Assembly: GCA_016618085.1 (NCBI GenBank)
Contig: JABLTG010000092.1
Coordinates: forward strand, 1-64,000
From: Neovahlkampfia damariscottae
Taxonomy: Eukaryota > Heterolobosea > Selenaionea > Neovahlkampfiida > Neovahlkampfiidae
Direction of reading: 5' to 3'
Length of the DNA stretch: 64,000 nt
Made by a program: the position numbers and the translations under genes. Shown here piece by piece: positions 1 to 11,982 of this stretch; positions within the stretch are counted from its first letter, which is position 1, and each line of letters starts with the position of its first letter. The notes under the pieces were generated by a model. That model was not told where the DNA came from. It saw nothing but the letters and a program-made list of their open reading frames with translations, and made no database searches.

Positions 1-1759
1 CAATCCCAAATACCATCTTTTAAAGAAATGAGTTCTTCTTGATATAAAGTATTGATAAATTCTCTTGAAAAAAATGGATTTCCAAGTGTCTTTTTATGAA
101 TTAATTCTGATAATTTCATAGTTTTTTCTTCTGATGTGAGTAAAGTATGCGATATCATCAAATTCAAGTCCTCTAGTTTCAAAGGTTCAAGTTGAATGGA
201 AGTGATCGATTTATGAGCATTCATGACTGAAGTAAGTGGATGTGATTCTCCAACTTCATTATTTCTGTAAGCTCCAATGATAAAAACACCTTGTTGTTTC
301 AATTGTAAAAGTTTTTCTAAAAATTCAAATGAAGCAGCATCAGCCCATTGTAAATCATCAAGCACTAAAACCAAAGTATTGTCATTCGCAAAGCAACCAA
401 AATAAGTGATGAAACTATCAAATAATCTGTCTTGTGTTTCTTTTATTGTGTTAAGAGTTGCAACTGATTCTTGTTTTCCGATGAGCATTTCAATTTCTGG
501 AACAACTGAACATAAAACAGATGCAAATTCTTTTGTCAATTCATGTTTTAAAATTTGAATGATTTTTTGATGTTTTTCATTGTTATTGGATATAATGGTT
601 GTAACCAATGATTTCATTACACTTGTCAAAAATTGTCAAAAAAAATGTTTTTTTAGTTTTACCTGATGAAAGCTGAATAAGGTGTTAATCTATTAAATTG
701 ATCAAATTTTCCATAAGCCATTAATAAATTGAGTTCTTGGTCTTTCATTAATTCTTCAACTAATTTGGATTTTCCCATTCCAGAAACACCGGAAACAAGA
801 CACATATTGCTTTTATTTGTGCCATCAATTTCTTGTTTTAAAGTTTTTAATTCTTCTTCTCTTCCGTAGAGTCTATTTGGGATCTGAAAATCTTTTATAT
901 CATTTTGACCAACTTTGAAGTCTTCTGGAATTGAATCCAAATGTTTTTGAATAAATTCTAAATCATTAAGTACTCCAAGAGTTGAGTTATATCTTTTTGT
1001 TGTACTTTTTGCACACATTTTTGCAATCAAGTCGTTGAAAATTTTTGGAATACCTTCAACAGCTGGTACTTTTTTTGTTATATGAGCATGGACCAAGGCA
1101 AGTAAATCTCCAGAGAAAGGTACTTTTCCAGCAAGTAATTCATAAAATGAAATTCCTAATGAATAAATGTCACTTCTAAAATCTACCATTTTTGCAACTC
1201 TACCTGTTTGTTCAGGACTCATGTAATTAAAAGTGCCTGTAGGTGCAGTACATGCTATAGAAGGAGATTTTCTTGATACCATAACACTTAAACCGAAATC
1301 AATAAGCTTAACTCTGTTAGTTTTTTCGCTTAAAATAAAATTGGCAAGTTTAATGTCTCTATGGAGAATTTGTTTTGTATGAGCATAGTACAAAGCTTTA
1401 GTCATTTCTATAGCTATCTTTAAGAATTCAGTTGCAGTGAGTTTTCCGTTTTTTTGAAGGTAAATTTGCAGACCTGTTCCATCTGATTCTTCGACAAGTG
1501 TAATACCTCCGTTCTTTTGTTCCACCATATCAATCATGTTTACAAAGTGTTCTGGATGATCTTGGTAAAGCATCTTTGCGAACTGAAAATCCTTTTTGAA
1601 GGATTCAATCAATGTGAATGAAGGAAATGCTTCTGCTGAACTTTTGAGTAATACTTCTTCATTTTTTGTTTTACTCCAAGCAACCTGAATAACAGTTTTA
1701 GATGATGAAAAGAGTATGTCTTTGGCCTCGTACTCTTCGTTGTTTATTGTTTTAGACAT
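1..1759 (-). CDS. Ser/Thr protein kinase fused to AAA_16-type ATPase (3' part outside window)
   Basis: The kinase domain fills about residues 10-270: HRDIKLANF catalytic loop, IDFGLSV, and SPEQ in the APE position. A P-loop ATPase follows, with Walker A SGVSGMGKSKLVEEL near residue 325 and Walker B LVLVLDDLQWAD in the second exon. Exons are 663-1759 and 1-621; intron 622-662 (41 nt). The start is the ATG at 1759, just below a CCAAT box at 1767-1771. This order is the N-terminus of large kinase/AAA/GAF/histidine-kinase hybrids known from bacteria, fungi and protists. Whether sensor and histidine kinase domains follow cannot be seen, because the gene runs off the window. Confidence 0.85.
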
Positions 1760-2135
1760 TTTTTGACCAATCAAGATGATTCACAGCTAAAAATTGAAAA
1801 AAAAAATTCCCGTTTCTTCCAAGAATAGCGCAATTTCGGAGATTTGTTTTTTTAGGAAAGCTGAAAAACAATTTAGGTAAATAATATTTCCCATTTTATT
1901 TTGAAGTTCCATTTTGGATTGAAACTTGTTTTCCGAAATGAACCATGCAGTTTTTGTTTTCTGAAAGAGCAATTCTGCATCAAGAGGTCAAATCGTAACA
2001 GAATATGTCAGTTTTTGAAGAAGCTTATTATAAAATTGGTAAACAAAAATACTCTTGATTTTTCAGTGACCACAGCAAAAAAAAATGAAAAATAAATGAA
2101 AAAATCAAATTTTATAAGGATAAACAGGAATACAT
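1760..2135. other. Spacer between two minus-strand genes
   Basis: T-rich spacer holding the upstream region of the kinase gene (CCAAT at 1767-1771) and the downstream region of the endosulfine-like gene. Open frames here are short, low-complexity and have no recognisable domain. I see no gene, RNA or repeat. Confidence 0.5.
1764..1773 (-). promoter_or_regulatory. CCAAT/ATTGG element close to kinase ATG
   Basis: On the minus strand this reads TGATTGGTCA, about 5 nt before the start codon at 1759. It is one of the best matches to the element found upstream of nearly all genes in this window. Confidence 0.55.
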
Positions 2136-2425
2136 TTATAAATCTTTTTCAGAATCTAAATTTCTAAGTTGTTTTTTTTTCAACAAAGAACTACCTTGTC
2201 CTTTACCTTGTTTATTATCTTTATCTTTATTAAGAAAATGATCTGCAGAATCAAAGAACTTTCTTTCTTTCATCTAAAAAAAAAATTAATTTTTTTTTTT
2301 TTTTTTACTCTAGGTTTAACGAGTGGTTCTTTTTTTTGTGGAAGTTGACCTCCTTGTTTTTCCATAAGTTTTTGTTCTTGTTCTTGTTCAATTCGTTTTT
2401 GCTCGTCAGTATCAACTTCACTCAT
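2136..2425 (-). CDS. Small endosulfine/ARPP19/Igo-like protein (PP2A regulator candidate)
   Basis: Two exons, 2309-2425 and 2136-2273, joined across a 35-nt intron (2274-2308), give 84 residues. The centre reads RMKERKFFDSADHFLNK, which resembles the endosulfine core K-Y-F-D-S-G-D-Y. The serine of FDS is the site that Greatwall-type kinases phosphorylate to turn the family into an inhibitor of PP2A-B55. Here the motif is FDSADH, so the Gly and Tyr positions differ from the canonical form. The N-terminus is Glu/Gln-rich and the C-terminus Lys-rich, as expected for a disordered inhibitor. ATTGG/CCAAT elements lie at 2461-2465 and 2497-2501. The family call rests on one short motif. Confidence 0.6.
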
Positions 2426-2881
2426 TTTCTATTCTCTTTTTACAACAGTTGAGAAATAAACCAATGGTATTGTTGGTTATTTTTAAAAGCAATTGACCAA
2501 TCGGATTTTTTAAACAAAAAAAGTTCAGCCACCACTCCAACTGTTTAATACATTGAATGTCTGCTTAGTGATATTTTAGGAGCTTAGACAGATTCAAAAT
2601 TTTTAAAAGTTTTTTTTTTCTCACAGCCACATCAATGGAAAGGACTTCAGGTTTTTGAAAAATTTTAGTGTCATAAAATAAGTTGACAAAAAAAGAAATT
2701 TATAGTGTCTGTTTGGACGAGTAAATTGTTGAGTACGATTTCGGCAACCAAACAACAACAGATGAGGTTTTTTCCAATTGTTTTTTTCGCCAATCATATT
2801 TACGCATTCTGAATTAGGTGATTCTAATCGCTATAAAAGGTTGAAAATCGAAGTTGATTGGTCAATTGTTCAGTTAGTGAC
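2426..2881. other. Divergent promoter region
   Basis: 456 bp between the minus-strand endosulfine-like gene and the plus-strand gene at 2882. It holds CCAAT at 2461-2465 and 2497-2501 (leftward gene), a TATA-like TATAAAAG at 2832-2839 and ATTGG at 2857-2861 (rightward gene). No coding sequence recognised. Confidence 0.5.
2832..2861 (+). promoter_or_regulatory. TATA-like box plus TGATTGGTCA element
   Basis: TATAAAAG at 2832-2839 is followed by ATTGG at 2857-2861, about 20 nt before the ATG at 2882. Clear TATA-like boxes are rare in this window, whereas the ATTGG part recurs at almost every gene. Confidence 0.45.
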
Positions 2882-3591
2882 ATGGCTTCAGTTGTTCTAG
2901 AAATTGTCGGTGAGTCCGTCACGAGATCACAAAACCCTGTAAATAGTACAAAAGCACAAGAAAAATTTCGAACTTCTCGTTCAAAAAGTCTTCCTTTCTT
3001 TGATATAAATACAAATACAAAAAAATCCAATAAAAAAAAACCAGATACATCAAAAAGAACAACATTTTATGGAGGTTCATTATCACAATTTTTCAAGTCT
3101 ATCGGTGATTCATCAACTAATGTTCAAAGAAGAAATAGTTTTAACTCAATATCGAATGAAGATGAATCAATGGAAGATGAATCAGCAGAAGATTTTCAAA
3201 AATTGAAGCAAAAGAATTTCTTAAAATATGAAGGAGAAAGAAAAGCAAAAGTAAAAAAAAAAACAAAAAATTAACCAAAAAAAAAAAGCATTTGCAGGCT
3301 TCTGATAAACTTGTTATGAACAAATTTGAAAACATTGAGAAAATTTTAATTATTGCTAAAGAAACGGAAATACCAAAAATAACATTGCAGAAAGTTCTTT
3401 TAGGTCAAAAATTGACAGCTGAAGCTGCTGAAGAGATTAAACATATGAAAGCTGATTTGATATTTTCTTTGGACACAACAAAACAAAAATATGAAGGACA
3501 AATGAAGTTTTATGATAAACAGGTGTTGTATTATCATAATGAATTCCAAGAAGTGTTAAATGCAAGTTTTGAAAAGAAATATGTACATTAA
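2882..3591 (+). CDS. Unknown Ser/Lys-rich protein with C-terminal coiled coil
   Basis: 223 residues from exons 2882-3250 and 3289-3591 (intron 3251-3288). The N-terminal half is basic and serine-rich with RRNSFNS, the kind of site basophilic kinases phosphorylate, and an acidic stretch EDESMEDESAEDF. The C-terminal half is predicted helical (KFENIEKILIIAKETEIPK onwards) and probably a coiled coil. No known domain recognised. The ATG at 2882 is chosen because it follows the TGATTGGTCA element and is the first ATG in frame. Confidence 0.7.
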
Positions 3592-3734
3592 AATAAAATT
3601 TTTTTTTTCATTGTTTTTTTTAAAAAAAAACAAGTTTATAATTTTTCAACATCGAACATTAATTTCTGTTCTGCCAATTAAATCGATGTATTTTTTTTGT
3701 CCAATCCAAACTCTTTGTAAACGAAAATCGAAAC

Positions 3735-4418
3735 ATGACTGACGTTAAGCCACTTGATATTGATTTGATTAAATGTAACCATAAAACTAAAAAACTAAAC
3801 TATTCAAAGGTGTTGTTGTTGGTGATGGTGCTGTAAGAAAAAAAAAAAAAAAAAAAAAAAACTAACTGAAAAAATTAGGTAGGAAAAACTTGTTTATTAA
3901 TTGCTTATGCTAAAAACACATTTCCAAAAGAATACGTACCAACTGTATTTGATAAGTAATTTCTTTATTTTTTTTTTTAAAGAAAAAGTTATAACGCAAC
4001 TGTAAACGTTGAAGGTAGAGATATTACTTTAGGTCTTTGGGATACAGCTGGTCAAGAGGATTATGATAAACTTCGTCCTTTAAGTTATCCAGGAACACAT
4101 GTTTTTATTCTTTGTTATGCTGTAATTTCTCAAGCTTCATATGAAAATGCTGAAAGTAAATGGACACCTGAAGTTAGACATCATTGTCCTGATACACCAA
4201 TTATTCTTTGTGGTACAAAAATTGATTTAAGAGATTCAAACCCAAACTCAATGGGTCAAAAAGAAGGTGATGCTTTGGCTTCAAAAATCAAAGCGGTTAA
4301 ATATGTTGAATGTAGTGCTATGACAAGAGAAGGTTTAAAAGATGTATTTGATGAAGCTATTTTAGCTGCTTTATACCCACCTGTTCCTACAAAAACAAAC
4401 AAATGCAGTTTATTGTAA
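3735..4418 (+). CDS. Rac/Rho-family small GTPase
   Basis: 189 residues from four exons: 3735-3774, 3810-3832, 3879-3955, 3989-4418. P-loop GDGAVGKTC, effector region YVPTVFDNY, switch [23 protein letters not shown] and the SA loop ECSAM are all present. The protein ends in the CAAX box CSLL, whose final Leu predicts geranylgeranylation. Rac proteins switch between GTP and GDP forms and control actin and membrane protrusion. The second exon is only 23 nt and carries the start of the P-loop. CCAAT lies about 30 nt before the ATG. Confidence 0.95.
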
Positions 4419-4541
4419 ATTTAAAATAAACTTTTTTTTTAAATCAAAAACTAAAAAAAATTTTATTTTACCAATAATTAATTCATCCAATCAGGTTTCT
4501 TCATTTTTTAACAAGACCAAAAACAAAAAACGAACATCATC

Positions 4542-5303
4542 ATGATGAGAAAATCAATCCATCAACTTTTCAAAGTAAATCTTTTTTTTTAATTTAAAAA
4601 AGAAAAAAGACACAAAAATTTCAAGTTAAACGTAGCATGACCATTTCTTCAAAAGAGTTAAGAAGCAAATTTCTTCAACATAAAAAAAAAACATCTTTTA
4701 AATATATGGGTGTAAACATTGCTGATTCAGAAACAAAAAAAGGAGATTCATTTAATCACTTTTATCTTCCTGAAAACACACCAAGTAAAACACAAAAAAC
4801 TCAAACTCATTTTTTCTGCAGCTAATTTTTCACCAGAAGCAAAAGATTTATTTGGTAGAATTGTTTTAAACCTTAACAAATTAAAAAACTCAAATTGGGG
4901 TTTATTATTTTTAAAAGAAGGTTCTGAAGAAAACTATGATGAATTTGAAATGTGTCAAGTCCAATTATCACAAACAGAATTAACTCAAGAAGAAAAAGAT
5001 GTTATTGAACCTTTATTTGAAGAATTATCAACAAATTGGAGTTTAGCTATTAGAGTTGAAAATGTTTATAGTTACTTGGAAGAATTAAAAAATAAGTATC
5101 ATAATCAATACGCTTATCCAAAATCTGAAACTTCAAATTTTATTAATTTAGTTGAAGCTTATCTTACTTTAATGAAAGATGCTGAAGATAATGAAATGGC
5201 TCAAAGAAAAATTGAAGAAACAGTTTTACAAAATATTGCTTATTTAGATTCAAAAATTTTATTACCTGACTTGAGAGTTAAATATCCAACTCTTTTTAAA
5301 TAA
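4542..5303 (+). CDS. Unknown protein with basic, possibly organelle-targeting N-terminus
   Basis: 229 residues from exons 4542-4574, 4610-4784 and 4822-5303. The first 50 residues are rich in Arg, Lys and Ser with no acidic residue before about residue 26, which fits a mitochondrial-type presequence (inference). The rest is acidic and helical (for example QTELTQEEKDVIEPLFEEL) with no family I recognise. CCAAT sits about 48 nt upstream of the ATG. The stop is embedded in AATAAA. Confidence 0.7.
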
Positions 5304-6074
5304 ATGATTTTGTTTTGAATTTTTTTTTTTTTTTTTTAAAAAATAAAAATGAGCAAGACTTTAATATTTACATTCTCTGTTGTTCATTAAATTTATATTT
5401 TTCAAACATACATCTTTATTTTTCAAGTTTTTTAAGTAGTTTCCATTCATAATGTTGTCTACAAAAAAAGATTTAGGAAAAAAAATAAAATACCAATTGA
5501 AGTAAACATTTAGATTTAAGTTTTAAGTTGGTGGAGTACATGAGTTTCTTTGTGATATGTTATTTTTTCTTTTTTATAAATTTTAAACATTCAATCTTTC
5601 TAAACGCAAATAAATCAGATGTCATCTTTTTATTCAAGTTTTTAGAGTTTCAATTTTTCGTTCAAACTATTAAATGTGATTACATAATATCAGTTTACAT
5701 CGTTGTAAAATTAAACATATATATTCTAATACAATCCTAATGAGACAATTCTTCTTGTTATGGTGAAATAATCTGTTTACCTTTTTTTCAGTCCTTTGAA
5801 TTTTTTTTCTTTGCAAGTACATCATAAAATCAATCAAGTTGATTTCAGTCCTGAATTCTTTTTTGTTTTCTTGTGAAATCCATTATCGCTTCAAATTTAG
5901 TTGTTTTCAATGTTCAATGAACTGAGACAACAAAACAGTTACAGTTTTCTATTGGATGGTGACTTTCATAAAAAACCAAAACCAAAGTTGAACTATTTCT
6001 GAAAGTCAACAAGGATCTTAAATAATTCAAAAAATCAGAGATTGAACCAATTACCAAAAAGTTCTATACCAAAA
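5304..6074. other. Longest spacer in the window, no recognisable gene
   Basis: 771 bp, T-rich, between two plus-strand genes. A 70-codon plus-strand frame (5528-5740) is Phe/Ile-rich and looks like chance in A+T-rich DNA. A minus-strand ATG near 5903 opens only 12 codons, although an ATTGG lies near 5950. The 3' end carries the CCAAT (near 6040) of the aminotransferase gene. I looked for T-loop-like tRNA motifs and found none. Confidence 0.4.
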
Positions 6075-7339
6075 ATGTTGTCAAACAGAAGTGAAGAATT
6101 TTTAAATTATGAAATGAAATACTTGAGCAAATATATTGAAAAGTGTATTCCAGATTTATACAGTCAAGAAAATCCAAAGTAAAACTTTCAAAAAAAAATT
6201 AAAAAACTCTCAGAGGTTTCATAAATTTAGGAGTTTCAGAAAACATTCTTTCATCAAGGAAATTATTAAAAAAGATCAAAATAGATGAAACCATGCCTCT
6301 TTTAACAACAAGATATGGTGATGTTACAGGAGGTAATGAATTCAAATCCCTGTTGGCTTCATTCCTCGAAAAAACTTTTTTTCAAAAAAAAATAGATATC
6401 AAAAATATGTTTATTACAGATGGATGTGGTCCTACAATTGATTTATTATCACATCTTCTTTTTGATATTGATGATATTGTATTAATACCTGAACCTTGTT
6501 ATGCTGCTTTGAATGTTGATTTTGGAAGATCAAAAGTGAATATTGTTGGTGTTGATAAAGATGATATATCATCATTTCAAGAAGCTTATCAAAAATTTGA
6601 AAAAAAAGTGAAATGTGTCTTTTTAGTCAATCCAAACAATCCAACTGGCCAAATTTACACAGAAAAAAATTTAGAAGAAATTTTCAAGTGGTGTGATGAA
6701 AAAAATATTCATGTTGTTGTTGATCAAATCTATGCATTATCAGTTTTCAAAAAAAATTCATTTGTTTGTGCTTCTTCATTTTATGGAAAAATTAGTGAAA
6801 AATTTGATTCAATGTTGCATATTTTTTGGGGTATTAGTAAAGATTTTGGTCTTTCTGGATTCAGATTAGCAATGCTTTATACTGAAAACAAAGAAATGAT
6901 GAGAAGATGTATGCCAATCTGTTTGATGTATTGCTCATCGGCTTTAGTACGTCATGCATTGATAAACATTTTCTCTGATGAAAAGTTCTTTCTTGAATAT
7001 ATTGATTCAAATCAAAAAGCTCTTTATAATCAGTATTTGGTGTTGGAGGAATTTTTGATTGGCTATAAAATTGAATACGTAAAACCAGAAGCAGCTTTTT
7101 TTGTTTGGGTCAATTTGAAGAAGTATATGGAATATTTTAAAGATGATGAAATATCTTTTTGGGAAAGAGTTTTAGATGAAAGTAAAGTCAATATTAGTTG
7201 TGGGAAGTATTTTCATGCAAAATTTGAATCAAAAGAAAAAGGATGGTATCGTATTTGTTTTCCATGTGTGGAGAAGGATATTTTAGTTTTAGCTCTTAGT
7301 CGTTTGAAAAAGTTCTTTGATTCTGTTGAATTAGTGTAA
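6075..7339 (+). CDS. PLP-dependent aminotransferase class I/II, ACC-synthase-like
   Basis: 409 residues, exons 6075-6178 and 6214-7339 (35-nt intron). Fold type I PLP enzyme: NPNNPTG near residue 182, Asp-Gln-Ile-Tyr (VDQIYALS) for the PLP ring, and the Schiff-base lysine in WGISKDFGLSGFR. INLGVSEN at the N-terminus and the SKDFGLSG motif match the ACC-synthase-like group (ACS/ACCS). Many members outside plants are ordinary aminotransferases or lyases, so the substrate is open. CCAAT lies about 26 nt before the ATG. Confidence 0.88.
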
Positions 7340-7683
7340 ATTAAAAATTTATGACATTTTTCACAAATCCAGTCCCATTCCAAAAAGGAGAATTTTAAAT
7401 TCATCAATAAATAAACAATTCAAATATTTCTTGAAATTAAAATTGTCAGAAGTTCTTGATATCAAGTTTTTCTGTTGTTGATGCACGCCAATTTTACCAT
7501 GATTCGTCAAGTGAAAAAATTCCAATAAAAAACTGAAACCACCTTCAAAATAAACACACCATTCAAAGTCGAATTTATTGGTTCTTACTTAACCAATTAA
7601 AAATATTCCTTTCCCGCCTAAACTCTTTAAAATCCGTTGACCAATAAAAACATCAATTTGCCTCAAAACAAACAAACTTAAAC
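7340..7683. other. Spacer with CCAAT elements upstream of RPA1
   Basis: 344 bp. AATAAA-like sites for the aminotransferase gene lie near 7405. Upstream of RPA1 there are two CCAAT copies, one as AACCAATTAA near 7590 and one as TTGACCAATAA about 43 nt before the ATG. No gene recognised. Confidence 0.45.
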
Positions 7684-9558
7684 ATGACTACTCTTACAAA
7701 AGGCGTCATAGCTCAACTCGTTTCAAAAGTCACCGACTTTGACACACCACCAACAGTACAAGTAGTATCATTGAAACCAACTCAACAAAAAAATGGAACA
7801 ACTCGTTACAAGTAAAAAAACGAAAATTTCTAAAAATAATAGAATAACCATTTCTGATGGAATTTATACCATGTCTGCATATGCTGGTTCAGTTTTAAAC
7901 TCAGATTTTGAACAAGGTCTTTGTAAAACCAATTCCATCATAAAACTTAATGAAGTCACTGTAAACTCACAAGGAACAAAACACATTGTATTCATTTTAA
8001 AACTTGAAACTGTAAAATTAAACGTTGATTCTGTTATTGGAAACCCACAACCATGTAAGTTATTAAATTGTTTAAATTTGTTGTTTTAGATGGAGGATCA
8101 TCACAAGGAGAACAACAACAAGAATCAAAACAAACAAAACCTCTTATTCCAGTTAAGCAACAATCAAAAGAAGAAGTAGTTCATCAAAATGAATATCGTG
8201 GAAGATTAAACTCAGGAACATCATCTTCAAGTGGAAATAAAAAAAAACAAAACTATTCAAATGATGATACATTATCAGTACAACCAATTTCAACTTTAAA
8301 TCCATATCAACCAAATTGGTGCATACAAGCAAGAGTTACCAAAAAATCAGATGTAAAAGAATGGAAAAAACCAAATAACTCAGGAAAATTATTTTCAGTT
8401 GATTTAATTGATGAAGATGGAGAAATTCGTGCAGTAATGTTTAATAACGCAGTGGATCAATTTTATGATATTTTTCAAGAAGGAATGGTTTTCATCATTT
8501 CAAAAGGAAACCTTAAAAATGCAAACAGACAATTTTCAAGTGTCAATAATGATTATGAAATTACATTAGATGAACAATCAATTATTAAACCAGTTAAAGA
8601 TGACTCAAATATTCCACATGTTAAATTTAGTTGTTTATCTATTGCTGAAGTTAAAGATGTTCCAGAAAATCAAATTGTTGATGTTTTAGTTGTAGTTCAA
8701 ACAGTTGGTCAATTACAAGAATTAGTTGCCAAAAGTACTAATAAACCATTCAAAAAGAAATCATTGACTGTATGTGATGATTCAGGTGTCAAATGTGAAT
8801 TAACTTTATGGGGTCAACATAGTGAGAATTCAGACATTCAAGAAGGTGAAATTGTTTTATTCAAAGGTGTAAAAAAATCAAACTTTGGTGGAGTTTCACT
8901 TGGAACAACAATGCAAACTTCAATTATTATTAATCCAAAAATTGATGAAGCTCATTCATTACGTGGATGGTACAATAAAAATGCAAATGATTCAATTCAA
9001 TCATTGACAGTTAAACAATCATCAACTGCTCAAGAAACATACACAATAGCTGCAATTAAAGATGAAGATAAAGGAAAAGGAGAAAAAGCTGATTTTCTAA
9101 AAGTACAAGGTACAATTACATATGTCAAACTATCAGATACAGGATTATGGTATGATTCTTGTCCAGAATGTAATAAAAAAATGACACCACAAACACATGG
9201 ATATAGATGTGATAATTGTAATCAAGATCGTGAAACATGTGTTAAAAAATATATTGTTTCTGTTATCATTTCAGATCATACAGGAAATAAATGGGTTTCA
9301 GGATTTGGAGATGCAGGTACAACTATTTTTGGAATGAGTGCAGATGAACTTTCAGAACTTAAAGATTCAAACCCTGAAGAATATCAAGCTGTGTGTACAG
9401 AAGCAAACTTCAAAGAGTATACATTCATTTTAAGAATTAAAGAAGAATTTGGAAAACAAGGTGAATCATATGTGAAAGCACAAATTCAAAAAATCTGGCC
9501 TATGGATTACGTAAAAGGATCCAAAGCGTTATTGAGAGAAATTGCAAAATATCAATAA
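7684..9558 (+). CDS. RPA1: Replication protein A large subunit
   Basis: 602 residues from exons 7684-7811, 7843-8054 and 8090-9558; animal and yeast RPA70 is about 610-620. The order fits: N-terminal OB fold (MTTLTKGVIAQLVSKV, YTMSAYAG), a Gln/Ser-rich linker, DNA-binding OB folds starting at ISTLNPYQPNWCIQARV, and the C-terminal zinc ribbon CPECNKK...YRCDNCN. RPA coats single-stranded DNA in replication and repair. The TAA stop is part of AATAAA. Confidence 0.96.
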
Positions 9559-9740
9559 AAAAAATTTCTTTTATTTTATTCAAATGTTGAAAAAAGAAAC
9601 GGGAATAACAAAGATTCTCAACATCTTTTCATTAGTTGATTATAAAATACATCAATAATTTTGTTTTTTTTTGACTTGATTTTATAAACAACAAATTCTC
9701 TTCCTCTCAACATTTGACTATTTTCAATAGTCGAGAGAAG

Positions 9741-11168
9741 TCACATAAATTCAGATAAATCATCAAGGTCATCTCCATCTAAACCTTGTTCATCATCTGA
9801 ATCATAAATTTTAACATTTTGAAATTGATCTTCAAAATCACAACGATATCTTAACATACCACCAATACCACCAAATCCTCTACAAAATTGTGCACCTTCT
9901 TGACTTTTATTTGAAACAAATTCTAAAGTAACACCATATTTTGAATAATTTTCAGCAATCCATTCTAAAAGTTCCATAACTTCAACATCTAATTTTTGAC
10001 CTGTTTCATCAACAAAAAGATTTTGTTTTAATTTTTCTTGTTCTTCTGTAAAATGATAAATTGATTCTTCTTGTGTTGTTGGATTGGTTACTTTATATCT
10101 TTTAACTTCCAAATCTTCCCAAACAATTAATTTTTCAACTGCTCCCATTTCCATTGCTTTAATTGTTTCATCAATACCAAATACATATTTTCCTGTATCA
10201 GTTGCAATTTCCAACATGAATGCATCAATAATTTTTTTTTCTCTGACAAATTGTAAATTTGTAAGTACATCTTTTGATAATTCAATTGCTTGATTAAAAC
10301 CTGATTCAAATCCATACGCGACATCAACAACTTTTAAAATAATTGCTCCAAGTCTTTGATCAAACATATCACTTTGTGATAATTCAGTTTTGAAATCAGC
10401 AGATCCAGCAACAATAAGACCAGATACATTTGGTTTATCATTTGTAATAAACATTTGAGTTGCATGTTCAGCACATTTTCTGAGATAATTATGTCTTCTT
10501 TCAACACGAATTCTAGCAAAACGAACAGAACTTTGACCACCTCTACCATGTTTCTTTGGTAATTCAACTGTAAATTTATGTAAAACTTCACGTGTATTTC
10601 CAGCTAATGTTCCATATAAACAACCATTACCATCCATAACAATAAAACCAAATTTTTCATCAGATTCAAGTAATCCCATTAAAGGCTTAAAAAAAAGTTA
10701 GTTTGAGATGGGAATTGAATTCCTTACTTCTGTATGAAATTTATTATCACAAAGGTATAAAGAAGTATTAATTTTTTTGAATGGTTCAAAATCATAAGTA
10801 ACTCTTTTTTCTTTGTTTTCAGCAGTTAAAACAGTTCCACAATAAACAACTAATCCATTAGGTGGTACTTTTGTATAGAGTTTTAAACGTTGTTGTGTTG
10901 AAGTAATAGCATCAAGAACTGATAAACGATTGACACGACTTTTAATATTTGAAGCTGTTCCATATTCATCAGCTAACATTTTTGTGACTCTTGAAATTGC
11001 GTCTTTTGGTGGAATAATTAATGAAATCATTGAAGTTCCATTCCTGTGGTTTTTAATTTTTTTTGTTTTTTTTTACCCTCTTGCCTTTTGAAGATTTTCA
11101 ATAACTTTTTTAATCTTCCACATTTCAATGCTGTTTTGTTCTGTGTCAGGTGTTTCAACTTTGCCCAT
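9741..11168 (-). CDS. eRF1: Eukaryotic peptide chain release factor 1
   Basis: 450 residues from exons 11077-11168, 10728-11043 and 9741-10685 (introns 11044-11076 and 10686-10727). Stop-codon recognition motifs NIKS and YLCDNKF (YxCxxxF) are intact, and the peptidyl-tRNA hydrolysis motif GRGGQSS is present. The C-terminal eRF3-binding part ends in an acidic tail. With NIKS intact and all three stops in use nearby, the code is standard. ATTGG lies about 50 nt upstream of the ATG. Confidence 0.98.
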
Positions 11169-11360
11169 GTTTTTTCGTTATTAGACTCAAATGGATCTGA
11201 TTGAAGCGGATTTTTTTTTGACCAATCATTTGTATTTAAGAGTCAATTTCGGTTTGGATTTTTTTAAATAGTAAAATTTGATGATTTTTAAACAAAAAAA
11301 AAATAAAAAAATCACAATAGATTGGTGCTTTATTTTTAACTTTTAGTTTGACCACTAAAA

Positions 11361-11971
11361 ATGAATGAACAAATCAATGAAGAATTTTTCAAAGAGGAGT
11401 GGGTTTGGAAAACAAAAAAAACTAACAAAAAGTTTTGTTGTGTGTGGCCCAAAATAAGGAGTAGTTCAGATCAATTTCCTTATGATCATATATCTTTGAA
11501 ACGTAATAACAAACCTTTTTTTAACAAATTATTTGAAAGATGAAAATTTGTCTTCTAAAGGCTGTAATATTATATATCAAATGTTGAAAGTTAAAAACAA
11601 TGTCAAAAAAGTCACCCTGATAAATTGTAACATTGATAAACGATCAACAGTTTTTTTGAGAAAATTGTTACTTGAAAATAATTTAATTTCTGAATTAAAT
11701 TTGGAATGTAAGTTGTCTAAAAGATTTAAAACATAAAGCCAATAATATTGGAAACGATGGTTTTTCTGATTTGATGTTTGGAATTTTTGGAAATTTAAAT
11801 CTAACAAATTGTCAATTGGCAGGTAACAGTATTTCCATCGATAACCAAATGGAAGTATACCGAATTTTATGTAGAAACAAAAGACTAAAAGAAAAATCCA
11901 TTGTATCAACATTTCATTCAACAAAACAACTAAGATACAAATTAATTAATTTAACCTTTCATTTTAAATGA
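11361..11971 (+). CDS. Leucine-rich-repeat (ribonuclease-inhibitor-type) protein, short
   Basis: Exons 11361-11502, 11540-11707 and 11739-11971 give 180 residues. Repeats such as LKVKNNVKKVTLINCNID and LNLESNNIGNDGFSDL are the RI-like LRR pattern, which builds a curved protein-binding scaffold. Only two or three repeats are visible and the last part (after TNCQLAG) is degenerate, so the gene may be a truncated copy of a larger LRR protein. ATTGG lies about 35 nt upstream. Confidence 0.6.
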
Positions 11972-11982
11972 AAACACTTTAT

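Noticed and set aside
5528-5740. 70-codon hydrophobic plus-strand frame as a membrane protein
   Set aside because: It is Phe/Ile/Asn-rich in the way of random A+T-rich DNA, lacks a CCAAT next to its start, and shows no similarity or regular pattern.
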